This document shows positions 33,422-41,702 of a stretch of DNA of 64,000 nucleotides, piece by piece (position 1 is the stretch's first letter; each line of letters begins with the position of its first letter). Position numbers and translations under genes: made by a program. The stretch is from contig NZ_KQ948852.1 of NCBI RefSeq assembly GCF_001514215.1, forward strand, positions 586,439-650,438. The letters run 5' to 3'. The notes beneath the pieces were generated by a model. The model saw only the letters and a program-made list of their open reading frames with translations. It did not search any database and was not told where the DNA came from. The stretch comes from Streptomyces bungoensis (GTDB lineage Bacteria; Actinomycetota; Actinomycetes; Streptomycetales; Streptomycetaceae).

Positions 33422-34656
33422 GCTGCCCGGGCTGTCCATACCGGTGAGTGATCCGGGAGTTGACAAGCTCATGCGAGTCGGCGCCGGACCGGGTCCACGG
33501 TGTTCACCGCGGTCCCGTGTCCGGCGACGGCGGTCGACGGCGGGCGGCTGCGGCGCTCGGGCGATCTGCCCCGGCAGGCCGCTCGCGATGTCCCACCCCG
33601 GAGTGATCACCACTGTGCGCCCGCCGTCGCTGCCCGGCGGCGGGCCGGCGGTGGACGGAAGCGGGAGGCCGGGTCGCGAACCGGCGCCCGGTCCCGGGCG
33701 GCACCGGGCGGTGAGCCGCCGCCGGGGCGCCCCGTGACACCTCCGTGCGATGCGCGGGCTCTATGCGATGCGCGGGTTCCGTGCGGTGCGCGGGCTCTAT
33801 GCGGTGCGCGGGCTCCCTGTGATGCGCGGGCTCCATCCGGTCCGCGGGCTACTTGCCATGCGCGAGCTCCCTGCGATGCGCGCGGGTTCCGTGCGATGCA
33901 GGGCCCCGCCCGATGCGCGGGCTCCCTGCTATGCACGCGGGCTCCCCTGCGATGCAGGGCCCCGCCCGATCCGCGGGCTCCCTCCGGTCCGCGGGCTACT
34001 TGCCATGCGCGAGCTCCCTGCAATGCACGCGGGCTCCCCTGCGATGCAGAGCCCCGCCCGATCCGCGGGCTCCATCCGATCCGCGGGCTACTTGCCATGC
34101 GCGAGCTCCCTGCAATGCACGCGGGCTCCCCTGCGATGCAGAGCCCGGCCCGATCCGCGGGCTCCATCCGATCCGCGGGCCACTTGCCATGCGCGAGCTC
34201 CCTGCAATGCACGCGGGCTCCCCTGCGATGCAGGGCCCCGCCCGATCCGCGGGCTCCATCCGATCCGCGGGCCACTTGCCATGCGCGAGCTCCCTGCAAT
34301 GCACGCGGGCTCCCCTGCGATGCAGAGCCCCGCCCGATCCGCGGGCTCCATCCGATCCGCGGGCTACTTGCCATGCGCGAGCTCCCTGCAAGGCACGCGG
34401 GCTCCCCTGCGATGCAGGGCCCCGCCCGATGCGCGGGCTCCGTCCGAGGGCCGGGCGCCGTCCGAGGGCCGGGCGCCGTCCGATGCGCGGCCCGCGGCGC
34501 GCCGCCGTGCGGCGGTCACCCGGACGGCTTCTCCGGCGCGCGGTGACCCCGCCGGGGCTTCCATGCTGGCGAGCGGGACATGACCGCCGTCCGGAGGCGC
34601 CGCACGCGACGGGTGGTGCGCCACCGGACCTGGCCACCGGAAGGGGCGCCGCGTCG
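33422..34656. other. 1.2-kb gene-free region carrying a minisatellite
   Basis: No believable gene. 33422-33747 is GC-rich with overlapping low-complexity frames and a TTGACA at 33459 without a clear partner. 33748-34498 is the 18-bp minisatellite listed separately. 34499-34656 leads into the ferredoxin gene and should hold its promoter; GGAAGGGG at 34639 is the likely ribosome site. All six frames are open through the array because the unit lacks stop codons, which does not indicate coding. Confidence 0.8.
33748..34498. repeat. 18-bp minisatellite organised in 92-bp higher-order units
   Basis: About 41 variants of cgatgcgcgggctccNtg run head to tail. From 33980 five monomers of 18, 18, 21, 17 and 18 bp form a 92-bp composite unit; the marker acttgccatg recurs at 33998, 34090, 34182, 34274 and 34366, exactly 92 bp apart, with an earlier irregular copy at 33851. 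Sequence is nearly constant between composite units but diverged between monomers inside one, so whole 92-bp units were amplified recently. The right end degrades to cgagggccgggcgccgtc repeats. As 92 is not a multiple of 3, no frame is conserved. Confidence 0.93.
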
Positions 34657-34902
34657 ATGAGGCTCGTCGTCGATCTCAACAAGTGTCAGGGGTACGCGCA
34701 GTGCGCGTTCCTCGCGCCCGACGTCTTCGCCCTGCACGGCGAGGAGGCGCTGCTGTACGACCCGCGGGCCGCGGAGGAACAGCGGGAGCGGCTGGCACGT
34801 GCCGTCGCAGCCTGCCCGGTGCAGGCGATCACGGCCGACGGACTGGACGGCGCCGGCGGCGCGACGGCTGAGGCCGGGCAGGGGGAATCCGGTGGTCGCT
34901 GA
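34657..34902 (+). CDS. [3Fe-4S]-type ferredoxin for P450
   Basis: An 81-residue ferredoxin. Three cluster cysteines are visible (Cys10, Cys16 in CQGYAQC, and Cys53 in ACPVQAI); the position that would hold the extra cysteine of a [4Fe-4S] cluster is Tyr13. This matches actinobacterial P450 redox partners such as the SoyB/FdB type. After about residue 60 comes a Gly/Ala/Glu-rich tail. It overlaps the reductase start by 11 bp and leads a three-gene operon with reductase and P450. Confidence 0.92.
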   Translation: MRLVVDLNKCQGYAQCAFLAPDVFALHGEEALLYDPRAAEEQRERLARAVAACPVQAITADGLDGAGGATAEAGQGESGGR

Positions 34903-36283
34903 CTACCTCGAACGGCTCCGGCGCGAGGGGCGGATCGTGATCGTGGGGGCCTCGCTGGCCGGCCTGCGCGCCGCCGAGACCCTGCGCGCGGAGGGCTTCG
35001 CCGGGTCGCTCACCCTGATCGGCGACGAGCCGTACGAGCCGTACGACCGGCCCCCGCTGTCGAAGGCGGTCCTGCTGGGCAGGGCCTCCGCGCGCCACAC
35101 CGAACTCCCCCACCGCCGGGAGATCGACGCGAAGTGGCGGCTGGGCGTCGCCGCGACGGGCCTGGACCTGACCGCCAAACGGGTCCGGCTGGCCGACGGG
35201 GACGAGGTGGAGTACGACCGGCTGCTCATCGCGACCGGGGTCCGCGCCCGGCCCTGGCCGAAGGAGGAGGAGGCCCGGCTGGACGGCGTCTGCGTGCTGC
35301 GCACCCGGGACGACGCGGCCCGGCTGTACCAGCGGCTGAGGTCGGGGCCGCGCCGGGTGGTCGTCATCGGCGCCGGGTTCGCCGGGTCGGAGGTCGCCTC
35401 GGCCTGCCGGGAGAAGGGGATCCCCGTCACCGTGGCGGAGCGTGCGGGCGCCCCGCTGGTGGGCGCGCTCGGCGGGGCGATCGGCGCGGTCGCCGCCGAC
35501 CTGCAGCTCGAGAACGGGGTGGACCTGCGCACCCGTGTCACGGTGACCGCGCTGGAGGGCGACGCGATCGGCAGGGTGCGGGCGGTCCACCTGTCCGACG
35601 AGAGCGTCGTCGAGGCGGACGTGGTCGTCGTCTCGCTGGGGTCGCAGCGCAACACCGAGTGGCTGACCGGGTCGGGGCTGGGCGCCGGGCCCCGCGGGGT
35701 CGCCTGCGACGCGGGCTGCCGGGCCTTCGACTTCCGGGGCATCGTCACCGACGACGTCTTCGTCGCTGGGGATGTGGCGCGGTCCCCGCACGCGCTGTTC
35801 GGCTACCAGTTCCTGTCGCTGGAGCACTGGGGCAACGCCGTCGCCCAGGCGGAGACGGCCGCGCACAACATGATCTGTCACGGCGCCGACCGGCGGCCGC
35901 ACCTGTGGATGCCCGCGTTCTGGTCGTCGCAGTTCGGCGTGAACATCAAGTCGGTCGGCGTGCCCCCGATGGGCGAGCAGCTGATGATCACTCAGGGGTC
36001 GCTGGCGGAGCGCCGGTTCGTCGGGGTCTACGGCCACCAGGGCCGGACGGTGGCGGCGGTGACCTTCGACAACGCCCGCTGGCTGGAGTTCTACCAGCGT
36101 CAGATCGAGCAGGGCGCCCCGTTCCCGGTGGAGTTCCCCACGGTGGACCGCCGTCCCGAGGGCCGGCAGCCCGTCCCGGCGGACTTCCCCGACCCCTCCC
36201 TGCCGACCCACGGCCCCACGGTGACCCTCAGCGGCTACTCGCCGGCCGACCGCCAGCTGGTCTTCACCCCGGCCCGGCACTGA
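34892..36283 (+). CDS. FAD-dependent ferredoxin reductase
   Basis: A 463-residue pyridine nucleotide-disulfide oxidoreductase of the P450/dioxygenase reductase type. FAD-binding GASLAGLRAAETL (about residues 17-29), NAD(P)H-binding VIGAGFAGSEVASAC (about 159-173), FAD ribityl motif VFVAGDVARSP, and a C-terminal reductase domain. It passes electrons from NAD(P)H to the ferredoxin upstream. GTG start at 34892 lies inside the ferredoxin 3' end with GGGGGAA before it. Confidence 0.92.
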   Translation: MVADYLERLRREGRIVIVGASLAGLRAAETLRAEGFAGSLTLIGDEPYEPYDRPPLSKAVLLGRASARHTELPHRREIDAKWRLGVAATGLDLTAKRVRLADGDEVEYDRLLIATGVRARPWPKEEEARLDGVCVLRTRDDAARLYQRLRSGPRRVVVIGAGFAGSEVASACREKGIPVTVAERAGAPLVGALGGAIGAVAADLQLENGVDLRTRVTVTALEGDAIGRVRAVHLSDESVVEADVVVVSLGSQRNTEWLTGSGLGAGPRGVACDAGCRAFDFRGIVTDDVFVAGDVARSPHALFGYQFLSLEHWGNAVAQAETAAHNMICHGADRRPHLWMPAFWSSQFGVNIKSVGVPPMGEQLMITQGSLAERRFVGVYGHQGRTVAAVTFDNARWLEFYQRQIEQGAPFPVEFPTVDRRPEGRQPVPADFPDPSLPTHGPTVTLSGYSPADRQLVFTPARH

Positions 36284-36351
36284 ACTCCTGCCGGCACCGA
36301 CCTGCCGCCCGCACCGACCTCCGCCCGGCCCCGACGCTCCAAGGACCTGTC

Positions 36352-37590
36352 ATGACGACGCAAGCCTCGCTGGTGCGCCAGATCACCGACTTCGCCCATC
36401 GTGCCGACCCGTACCCGCTGTACGAGGAGCTCCGCAGGACGCCGGTGCTGCACGAGGAGGAGGGCGGTCCGTACGTCATCAGCTCGTACTACGACATCGA
36501 GGCCCTGCTGCACGACCCGCGGATCAGCTCCGACGCCGCCAACCTGGCCGCCGCCGGGGCCGACGAGCTGTCCCAGGCGGAGAACACCGGGCTGCCGCCC
36601 TCGTTCATCCGGCTCGACCCGCCGGCGCACGACCGGCTGCGGCGCATCGCCAACAGCGCCTTCGGGCCGCCGCACACCCCGCGCCGGGTGGACGACATGC
36701 GCGGCGAGCTGGCCGCGATCGTCACCGGCCTGATCGACGGTTTCGGGGACGCGCGCCGGATCGACCTGGTCGACCGGTTCGCCTACCCCTTCCCGGTGAC
36801 CGTGATCTGCCGGCTGCTCGGCGTGCCCCGCGAGGACGAGCCGCGCTTCCGGGCCTGGGTCGACCCGCTGGTCGCCAGCCTGGACCCCGAGACGCGCGAG
36901 GAGGCGGGCGCCGACTTCGCCAAGTCCGCGCAGGAGGCCCGCACCCAGCTGGGCATGTACCTGGCCGGGCTGGTCGAGCAGCGCACCCGGGAGCCGCGCG
37001 GCGACCTGCTGTCCGACCTGGTGCACAGCCGCGGCCCGGACGGTGCCATGACGATGATGGAGGTGCTGAGCACCGCGGTGCTGCTGCTGATCGCCGGGCA
37101 CGAGACGACGGTCAACCTCATCGCCAACGGCATGCTCACCCTGCTGCGCCACCCGGAGATCCTGCGGCGGCTGCGGGAGGACCCGCGCCTGGCGGTCAAC
37201 GTCGTGGAGGAGCTGCTGCGGTACGAGCCTCCGGTGCAGATGGTGCCGCAGCGCACCTGCATCGCCGACATCGAGGTGCGGGGCGTCACGATCCCCAAGG
37301 GCTCGCGGATCTGGCTGGTCCTCGCCGCGGGCAACCGGGACCCGGAGCGCTTCCCCGACCCCGGGCGCTTCGACCCGGACCGCGGGGACATCCAGCACCT
37401 CGGCTTCGGCAGCGGCATCCACAGCTGCTTCGGCGCTCCGCTTGCCCGGCTGGAGGCGCAGATCGCGCTGGCGGAGCTGGCCCGGCGGCTCGACAACCCA
37501 CGGCTGGTCCAGGACCCGCCGCCGTACCGGCGCAACGCGGTGCTGCGCGGCCCGCGCCACCTGGAGATCGCCTTCGACGGCCTGCGCTGA
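36352..37590 (+). CDS. Cytochrome P450
   Basis: A 412-residue soluble bacterial P450. I-helix oxygen-activation motif AGHETT (248-253), K-helix ExxR in EELLRYEPP, and heme-binding FGSGIHSCFGAPLAR with Cys359 as thiolate ligand. Being encoded with its own ferredoxin and reductase makes a complete class I monooxygenase system. Substrate not predictable; no biosynthetic core enzyme is nearby, so it may serve in detoxification or as a stand-alone tailoring/catabolic oxidase. It follows the reductase by 68 bp. Confidence 0.95.
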   Translation: MTTQASLVRQITDFAHRADPYPLYEELRRTPVLHEEEGGPYVISSYYDIEALLHDPRISSDAANLAAAGADELSQAENTGLPPSFIRLDPPAHDRLRRIANSAFGPPHTPRRVDDMRGELAAIVTGLIDGFGDARRIDLVDRFAYPFPVTVICRLLGVPREDEPRFRAWVDPLVASLDPETREEAGADFAKSAQEARTQLGMYLAGLVEQRTREPRGDLLSDLVHSRGPDGAMTMMEVLSTAVLLLIAGHETTVNLIANGMLTLLRHPEILRRLREDPRLAVNVVEELLRYEPPVQMVPQRTCIADIEVRGVTIPKGSRIWLVLAAGNRDPERFPDPGRFDPDRGDIQHLGFGSGIHSCFGAPLARLEAQIALAELARRLDNPRLVQDPPPYRRNAVLRGPRHLEIAFDGLR

Positions 37591-37602
37591 CCGCCCGGCG
37601 GC

Positions 37603-38118
37603 TCAGTGCGCGAGGCGCCGGAGCTGGACCAGGCCGAACCAGGTCTCCGGGGCGGGCTGGGCGTAGGCGGCGCGCACGGTGTACCGGCCGGCGTCGAGGG
37701 GGATGCGCAGGTGCTCCTGGTGTCCCGCCTCGCCGCCCGGCCAGGCGGAGTCGAACAGCACCACGGGTCCCGGCACGCGCCAGTGGACCTCGTGCTCCCA
37801 CACGGCCGCCTCGAGCGCGGCGGGGACCTGGGCCAGCAGTTCGCCCTCGGAGTGGCCGGCGGACCAGCGGACGAAGGTCGCGTGCTCGGGCAGGTAGGCG
37901 GTGGAGGCGGGTTCGTCGCCGAGGACGAGGGCGGCGCTGTCGCCCACGGGGAGCAGGCCGACGTACCCGTCGACCTCGCACGCGCGGTCGTAGTCCGTGT
38001 CGAGTTCCTCGCTGTCGGCGCCCGCCCAGAACGGCAGCACCGTCTCCGGCACGGCTATGAGGGGGCCACCGCCCGACTCCACCCACTCCAGCGCGCCTGG
38101 TTCCGCGTATCGAGCCAT
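37603..38118 (-). CDS. Imm21-like immunity-family protein
   Basis: A 171-residue protein that I recognise as Imm21-like by its WVESGGGPLIAVPE N-terminus and central ACEVDGYVGLLPVGD / LVLGDEPASTAYLP segments. Imm21 proteins are predicted immunity partners of polymorphic toxins, but many Streptomyces copies, like this one, stand alone with no toxin beside them. Soluble, acidic, no signal peptide. TAGGTT lies exactly 6 nt before the ATG, indicating leaderless transcription. It is convergent with the P450 gene. Confidence 0.75.
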   Translation of the reverse strand: MARYAEPGALEWVESGGGPLIAVPETVLPFWAGADSEELDTDYDRACEVDGYVGLLPVGDSAALVLGDEPASTAYLPEHATFVRWSAGHSEGELLAQVPAALEAAVWEHEVHWRVPGPVVLFDSAWPGGEAGHQEHLRIPLDAGRYTVRAAYAQPAPETWFGLVQLRRLAH

Positions 38119-38124
38119 GGGCAG

Positions 38125-38130
38125 AACCTA
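38125..38130 (-). promoter_or_regulatory. -10 hexamer TAGGTT, 6 nt before ATG 38118
   Basis: Minus-strand TAGGTT with 6 nt to the Imm21-like gene; no ribosome site. Confidence 0.55.
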
Positions 38131-38257
38131 CACGCACGCCACGCGGCCCGCCGGGGGCCCTGCCGGGTCCCTCCCCCGGGCCGTCTCCGGACGACTGGAC
38201 CCGCGATCCCCGGCCCCCGTCTTGCCCGGCCGCGGGATCCCCTGCTATCCATCGCGC

Positions 38258-38704
38258 ATGACCGTGTATTCCCCGGACAGCACCGACTGGCACATCCTGG
38301 ACGTCCTGCAGCGCGACGGCCGGGTGAGCTACGCCGAGCTGGCCCGGGCCGTCTCCATGTCCCCGAGCGCGGTCACCGAGCGGGTGCGCCGCCTGGAGGA
38401 GGCCGGTGTCATCCGGGGGTACGCGGCGGTCGTCGACCCCGAGCGCCTGGGCCTGGCGATCCTCGCGTTCGTGCGCCTGCGGTACCCGAACGGCAACTAC
38501 AAGCCGTTCCACGACCTGGTGGCGGCGACCCCGGAGATCCTCGAGGCCCACCACGTGACCGGGGACGACTGCTTCGTCATCAAGGTCGCCGCGCGGTCGA
38601 TGCCGCATCTGGAGGAGATCTCGGGCCGGATCGGCGCGCTGGGCTCGGTCACCACGAGCGTGGTGTACTCCTCACCCCTGCCGCGCCGGCCACTCGGCCG
38701 CTGA
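38258..38704 (+). CDS. Lrp/AsnC-family regulator
   Basis: A 148-residue regulator with N-terminal HTH (DWHILDVLQRDGRVSYAELA, then MSPSAVTERVRRLEEAGVI) and a RAM ligand domain (about 65-140). It is the second Lrp protein of the window, distinct in sequence from the one at 31205. Divergent from the Imm21-like gene; targets and ligand unknown. The start is ATG at 38258, with TATCC about 8 nt upstream rather than a ribosome site. Confidence 0.92.
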   Translation: MTVYSPDSTDWHILDVLQRDGRVSYAELARAVSMSPSAVTERVRRLEEAGVIRGYAAVVDPERLGLAILAFVRLRYPNGNYKPFHDLVAATPEILEAHHVTGDDCFVIKVAARSMPHLEEISGRIGALGSVTTSVVYSSPLPRRPLGR

Positions 38705-38711
38705 CCAGGCG

Positions 38712-41702
38712 TCACACGCCGCGCTGCCGCAGCGCGGAGCCCGATCTGCCCTTCAGGACCTCCAGTTGCGCGTGGATGCGGCGGCGCAGGTCGGGGACGT
38801 GGCTGACGATGCCCACGCTGCGGTCGTGTTCGCGCAGGGAGTCGAGGACGTCGAGGACCTCGTCCAGGGTCTGGTCGTCGAGGCTGCCGAAGCCCTCGTC
38901 GATGAAGAGGGTGTCCAGCCGGACACCGCCCGCCTCGTCGGTGACGACGTCGGCGAGGCCGAGGGCGAGGGCGAGGGAGGCGAAGAAGGTCTCGCCGCCG
39001 GAGAGGCTGGCGGTGTCCCGCTCGCGGCCGGTCCAGGCGTCGACGACGTGGAGGCCGAGGCCGCTGCGGCCGCGCCCGGTGCGGTCGTCGGAGTGGACCA
39101 GGGTGTAGCGGCCGGAGGACATCCGCCGCAGGCGTACGGTCGCGGCGGCGGCGACCTGCTCCAGACGGGCCGCGAGGACGTAGGACTCCAGGCGCATGCG
39201 GCGTTCGTTCTCGGCGGAGGTGCCCGCGGCGAGGGCGGCGAGGCGGGCCACCCGGTCGTACTCCTCGCGCAGCGGGCCGAGCCGGCGCACGGCGTCGGTG
39301 GCGCGGGCGGAGAGGCGGTCCAGTTCGGTGCAGCAGCGGGCCGCGGCGTCGCGCGCGGAGGCGGCCTCCCGCAGCCGCCGTTCGGCATCGGCCGCGGTCC
39401 GCTGCGCCGCCGCGAGGTCGGCGGGGGGCTGCTGGGCGGCGGCCGCGGCGTCGGTCTCGGCCAGCATGGCGCGGACGGCCGCCTCCTCGGACTGCCAGGC
39501 GTCCAGGCGGCGTTGGAGCTCGCGGTGGGCCGTGTCGTCGAGGAGGGCGGCGGCCGCGTCCCGGGGGGTGTCGAAGCCCGCGCGGTAGGCGGCGTCGGCG
39601 AGGCGGGCATCGGCGTCCTTGAGCCGCTGGGCGGCGTCCTCGGCGGCGCGGGCGGCGTCGGCGGCGTCGGTGAGCAGGGCGGCCCGCCGCTCCAGCTGGG
39701 CGGCGCGGGCGGCCACACTGGCGGCGGTTCCGCGCGCCCGTGCCAGCTCCTCCTCCAGAGTGGCCCGTTCGCGGTCCAGGGTGTCGCGCCGGGTGACGCG
39801 GGAGGCGGTGCGGACGGCGGCCTGCTGGCGGGCGTCCAGCCGCTGCTCGCGTTCCCGTTCGGCCTTGCGCAGCTCCTCGTGCGCGGCGTGCAGGGCGGAC
39901 GCGGCGCGGCGGGCGCGCGCGTACTCCTGCTCCAGTGCCTCTGCTTCGGACGCGAGTTGGGCGGTGGGTATGTCGCCGGCCTCGGCGGTGGCGGCGGCCA
40001 GGGCCTCGCGGAGGTCGCCGAGGCGCCGCTCGTCCCCGGTGTGCTCCTCCTCGGCGCTGCGGGAGGCGGCCAGGGCCTGTTCCTCGGCGGCGCGGCCGAC
40101 GTGCCCGGCGTCCTTGCGGGCGGGCGCGGGGTGTTCGGTGGCTCCGCAGACGGCGCAGGGCTCGCCGTCGGTCAGGTGCGCGGCCAGTTCGGCGGCGATG
40201 CCGTTCAGGCGCCGCTCCTTGAGGTCCAGCCAGTGGGCGCGGGCGTCGAGGGCGCGCTGCCCGGAGGCGAGCGCCCGGCGGCGGGCGGCCTCGAGGTCCG
40301 CGGCGAGGGCGTCGCGGGTGCGTGCCGCGGTGAGGCGCCGCTGGGCGGGCTCGCGCCGGACGGCGAGCTGCTCGGCGCGGGTGGCGGCCTCCTGGGCGGA
40401 CTCGATGCGGGACTGCAGCGCCGTGCGCAGGCCGTCCCACTCGGCGAGCCAGGTGTCGGCCTCGCGCAACGCCTCCTCGTCGGCGCGCTCCTGCCGGTCC
40501 AGCCCGGCCCGCTCCTCGACCAGGGCGGTGAGGCGTGCCTCCGCGCGGCGGGCCGCCTCCAGGCCGCCCAGTTCCTCGGCGGCGCGGCGGGCGGCGGCCG
40601 CGAGGCCGGCCGGGCCGTCGCCGGCGCGGGAGCCGGGGAGCGCGGCACGCGCGCGTGCCTCGGCCCCGGCGGCCGCGAGGTGCTCGGCCTCGGCGGCCTC
40701 CCGCAGCTCGAGCGCGGGCGCCACCGCCTCCGCCTTGCGGGCCCGCCGCATGCGCTCCTCGTCCTCGCGGTGGGCGCCGGACCGCTCCTGGAGGCGCTCG
40801 GCCCGCTGCCGGGCCTCGGCGAACCGGCCCTGCAGCCGGGCGAGTTCGCGCACGTCCTCCAGGGCGCGCCGGGCGGCGGCGTGGGCGGACTCGGCGCCGG
40901 CCAGGCGGCAGTGGGCGAGGGCGAGGCGTTCGCGGGCGGTGCTGCGGGCGACGGCGGCGGCGCCGAGCACGGCCTCGGCGAGGCCCGGTTCGCCGGGGGC
41001 CAGCTCGGGCAGCTCCATGGCGTCGCCCGCCTCCTGCTGCATCCGGTGCGCGTCGGCGAGGAGCGCGGCGTCGCCCTCCCGTACCCGCGCCTCGGTCGCG
41101 CGCCGGCGTTCGGCGAGCCGTTTCTCCGCGTCGGCGAAGCGCTGCGTGTCGAAGAGGCGGCCCAGCAGCCGGCCGCGGGCCTCGGCGTCGGCGCGCAGGA
41201 AGCGGGCGAAGTCGCCCTGGGGCAGCAGGACGACCTGGCAGAACTGCTCGCGGCTCATGCCGAGGAGCTGGGTGATCTCCTCACCGATCTCCTGGTGGGA
41301 GCGGCTGAGGTCCTTCCAGGCGCCGGCCGGGGCGTCGTACTCGCGCAGCCAGGTCTGGGCCTTGTCGACGGTCGTGCCCGCGCCGCGCAGCTTGCGACGT
41401 TCCCACGGCGGCTGCCGGGTGAGCTCCAGCCGGCGTCCGGCGACCGTCAGTTCCAGCCGGACCTCGGTACGGGTGCCCGGTTCGGCGTGGTCGCTGCGCA
41501 GGTTCATGCCCTGGCCGCTCTGCCGGGCGCCGGGCACGGAGCCGTAGAGCGCGTAGCAGACGGCGTCCAGGACGGAGGTCTTGCCGGCGCCGGTCGGGCC
41601 GTGCAGCAGGAAGAGCCCGGCGGCGGACAGGGCGTCGAAGTCGACGCTCTGGGTGCCGCCGAAGGGCCCGAAGGCGGTGATGTCGAGCCGGTGCAGCCTC
41701 AT
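38712..41702 (-). CDS. sbcC: SbcC/Rad50-type DNA repair ATPase
   Basis: A 996-residue SMC-like ATPase, partner of the SbcD nuclease in processing hairpins and blocked DNA ends. N-terminal ATPase half with FGPFGG and Walker A GPTGAGKTSVLDA (about residues 32-44); two long Ala/Arg/Glu-rich coiled coils; a zinc-hook CxxC at EPCAVCG near residue 517; C-terminal signature LSGGETFFASLALALGL and Walker B LDTLFIDEGFGSLD. The start ATG overlaps the sbcD stop (ATGA), so translation is coupled. Convergent with the Lrp gene, separated by 7 bp. Confidence 0.95.
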   Translation of the reverse strand: MRLHRLDITAFGPFGGTQSVDFDALSAAGLFLLHGPTGAGKTSVLDAVCYALYGSVPGARQSGQGMNLRSDHAEPGTRTEVRLELTVAGRRLELTRQPPWERRKLRGAGTTVDKAQTWLREYDAPAGAWKDLSRSHQEIGEEITQLLGMSREQFCQVVLLPQGDFARFLRADAEARGRLLGRLFDTQRFADAEKRLAERRRATEARVREGDAALLADAHRMQQEAGDAMELPELAPGEPGLAEAVLGAAAVARSTARERLALAHCRLAGAESAHAAARRALEDVRELARLQGRFAEARQRAERLQERSGAHREDEERMRRARKAEAVAPALELREAAEAEHLAAAGAEARARAALPGSRAGDGPAGLAAAARRAAEELGGLEAARRAEARLTALVEERAGLDRQERADEEALREADTWLAEWDGLRTALQSRIESAQEAATRAEQLAVRREPAQRRLTAARTRDALAADLEAARRRALASGQRALDARAHWLDLKERRLNGIAAELAAHLTDGEPCAVCGATEHPAPARKDAGHVGRAAEEQALAASRSAEEEHTGDERRLGDLREALAAATAEAGDIPTAQLASEAEALEQEYARARRAASALHAAHEELRKAEREREQRLDARQQAAVRTASRVTRRDTLDRERATLEEELARARGTAASVAARAAQLERRAALLTDAADAARAAEDAAQRLKDADARLADAAYRAGFDTPRDAAAALLDDTAHRELQRRLDAWQSEEAAVRAMLAETDAAAAAQQPPADLAAAQRTAADAERRLREAASARDAAARCCTELDRLSARATDAVRRLGPLREEYDRVARLAALAAGTSAENERRMRLESYVLAARLEQVAAAATVRLRRMSSGRYTLVHSDDRTGRGRSGLGLHVVDAWTGRERDTASLSGGETFFASLALALGLADVVTDEAGGVRLDTLFIDEGFGSLDDQTLDEVLDVLDSLREHDRSVGIVSHVPDLRRRIHAQLEVLKGRSGSALRQRGV

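Noticed and set aside
29945..33613. 1222-residue single protein on the minus strand
   Set aside because: Only the last 399 codons match a family; the upstream part is antisense to the Lrp and DUF885 genes.
33748..34498. CRISPR array
   Set aside because: Units are contiguous variants of one monomer without unique spacers, and no cas genes are nearby.
33607..34682. Several open frames of 90-350 residues through the minisatellite on both strands
   Set aside because: The repeat unit has no stop codons in any frame and the 92-bp period shifts frame each unit, so openness is a by-product.
34657..37590. Part of a secondary-metabolite gene cluster
   Set aside because: No PKS, NRPS, terpene, RiPP or other core enzyme is present in the window; the operon stands alone.
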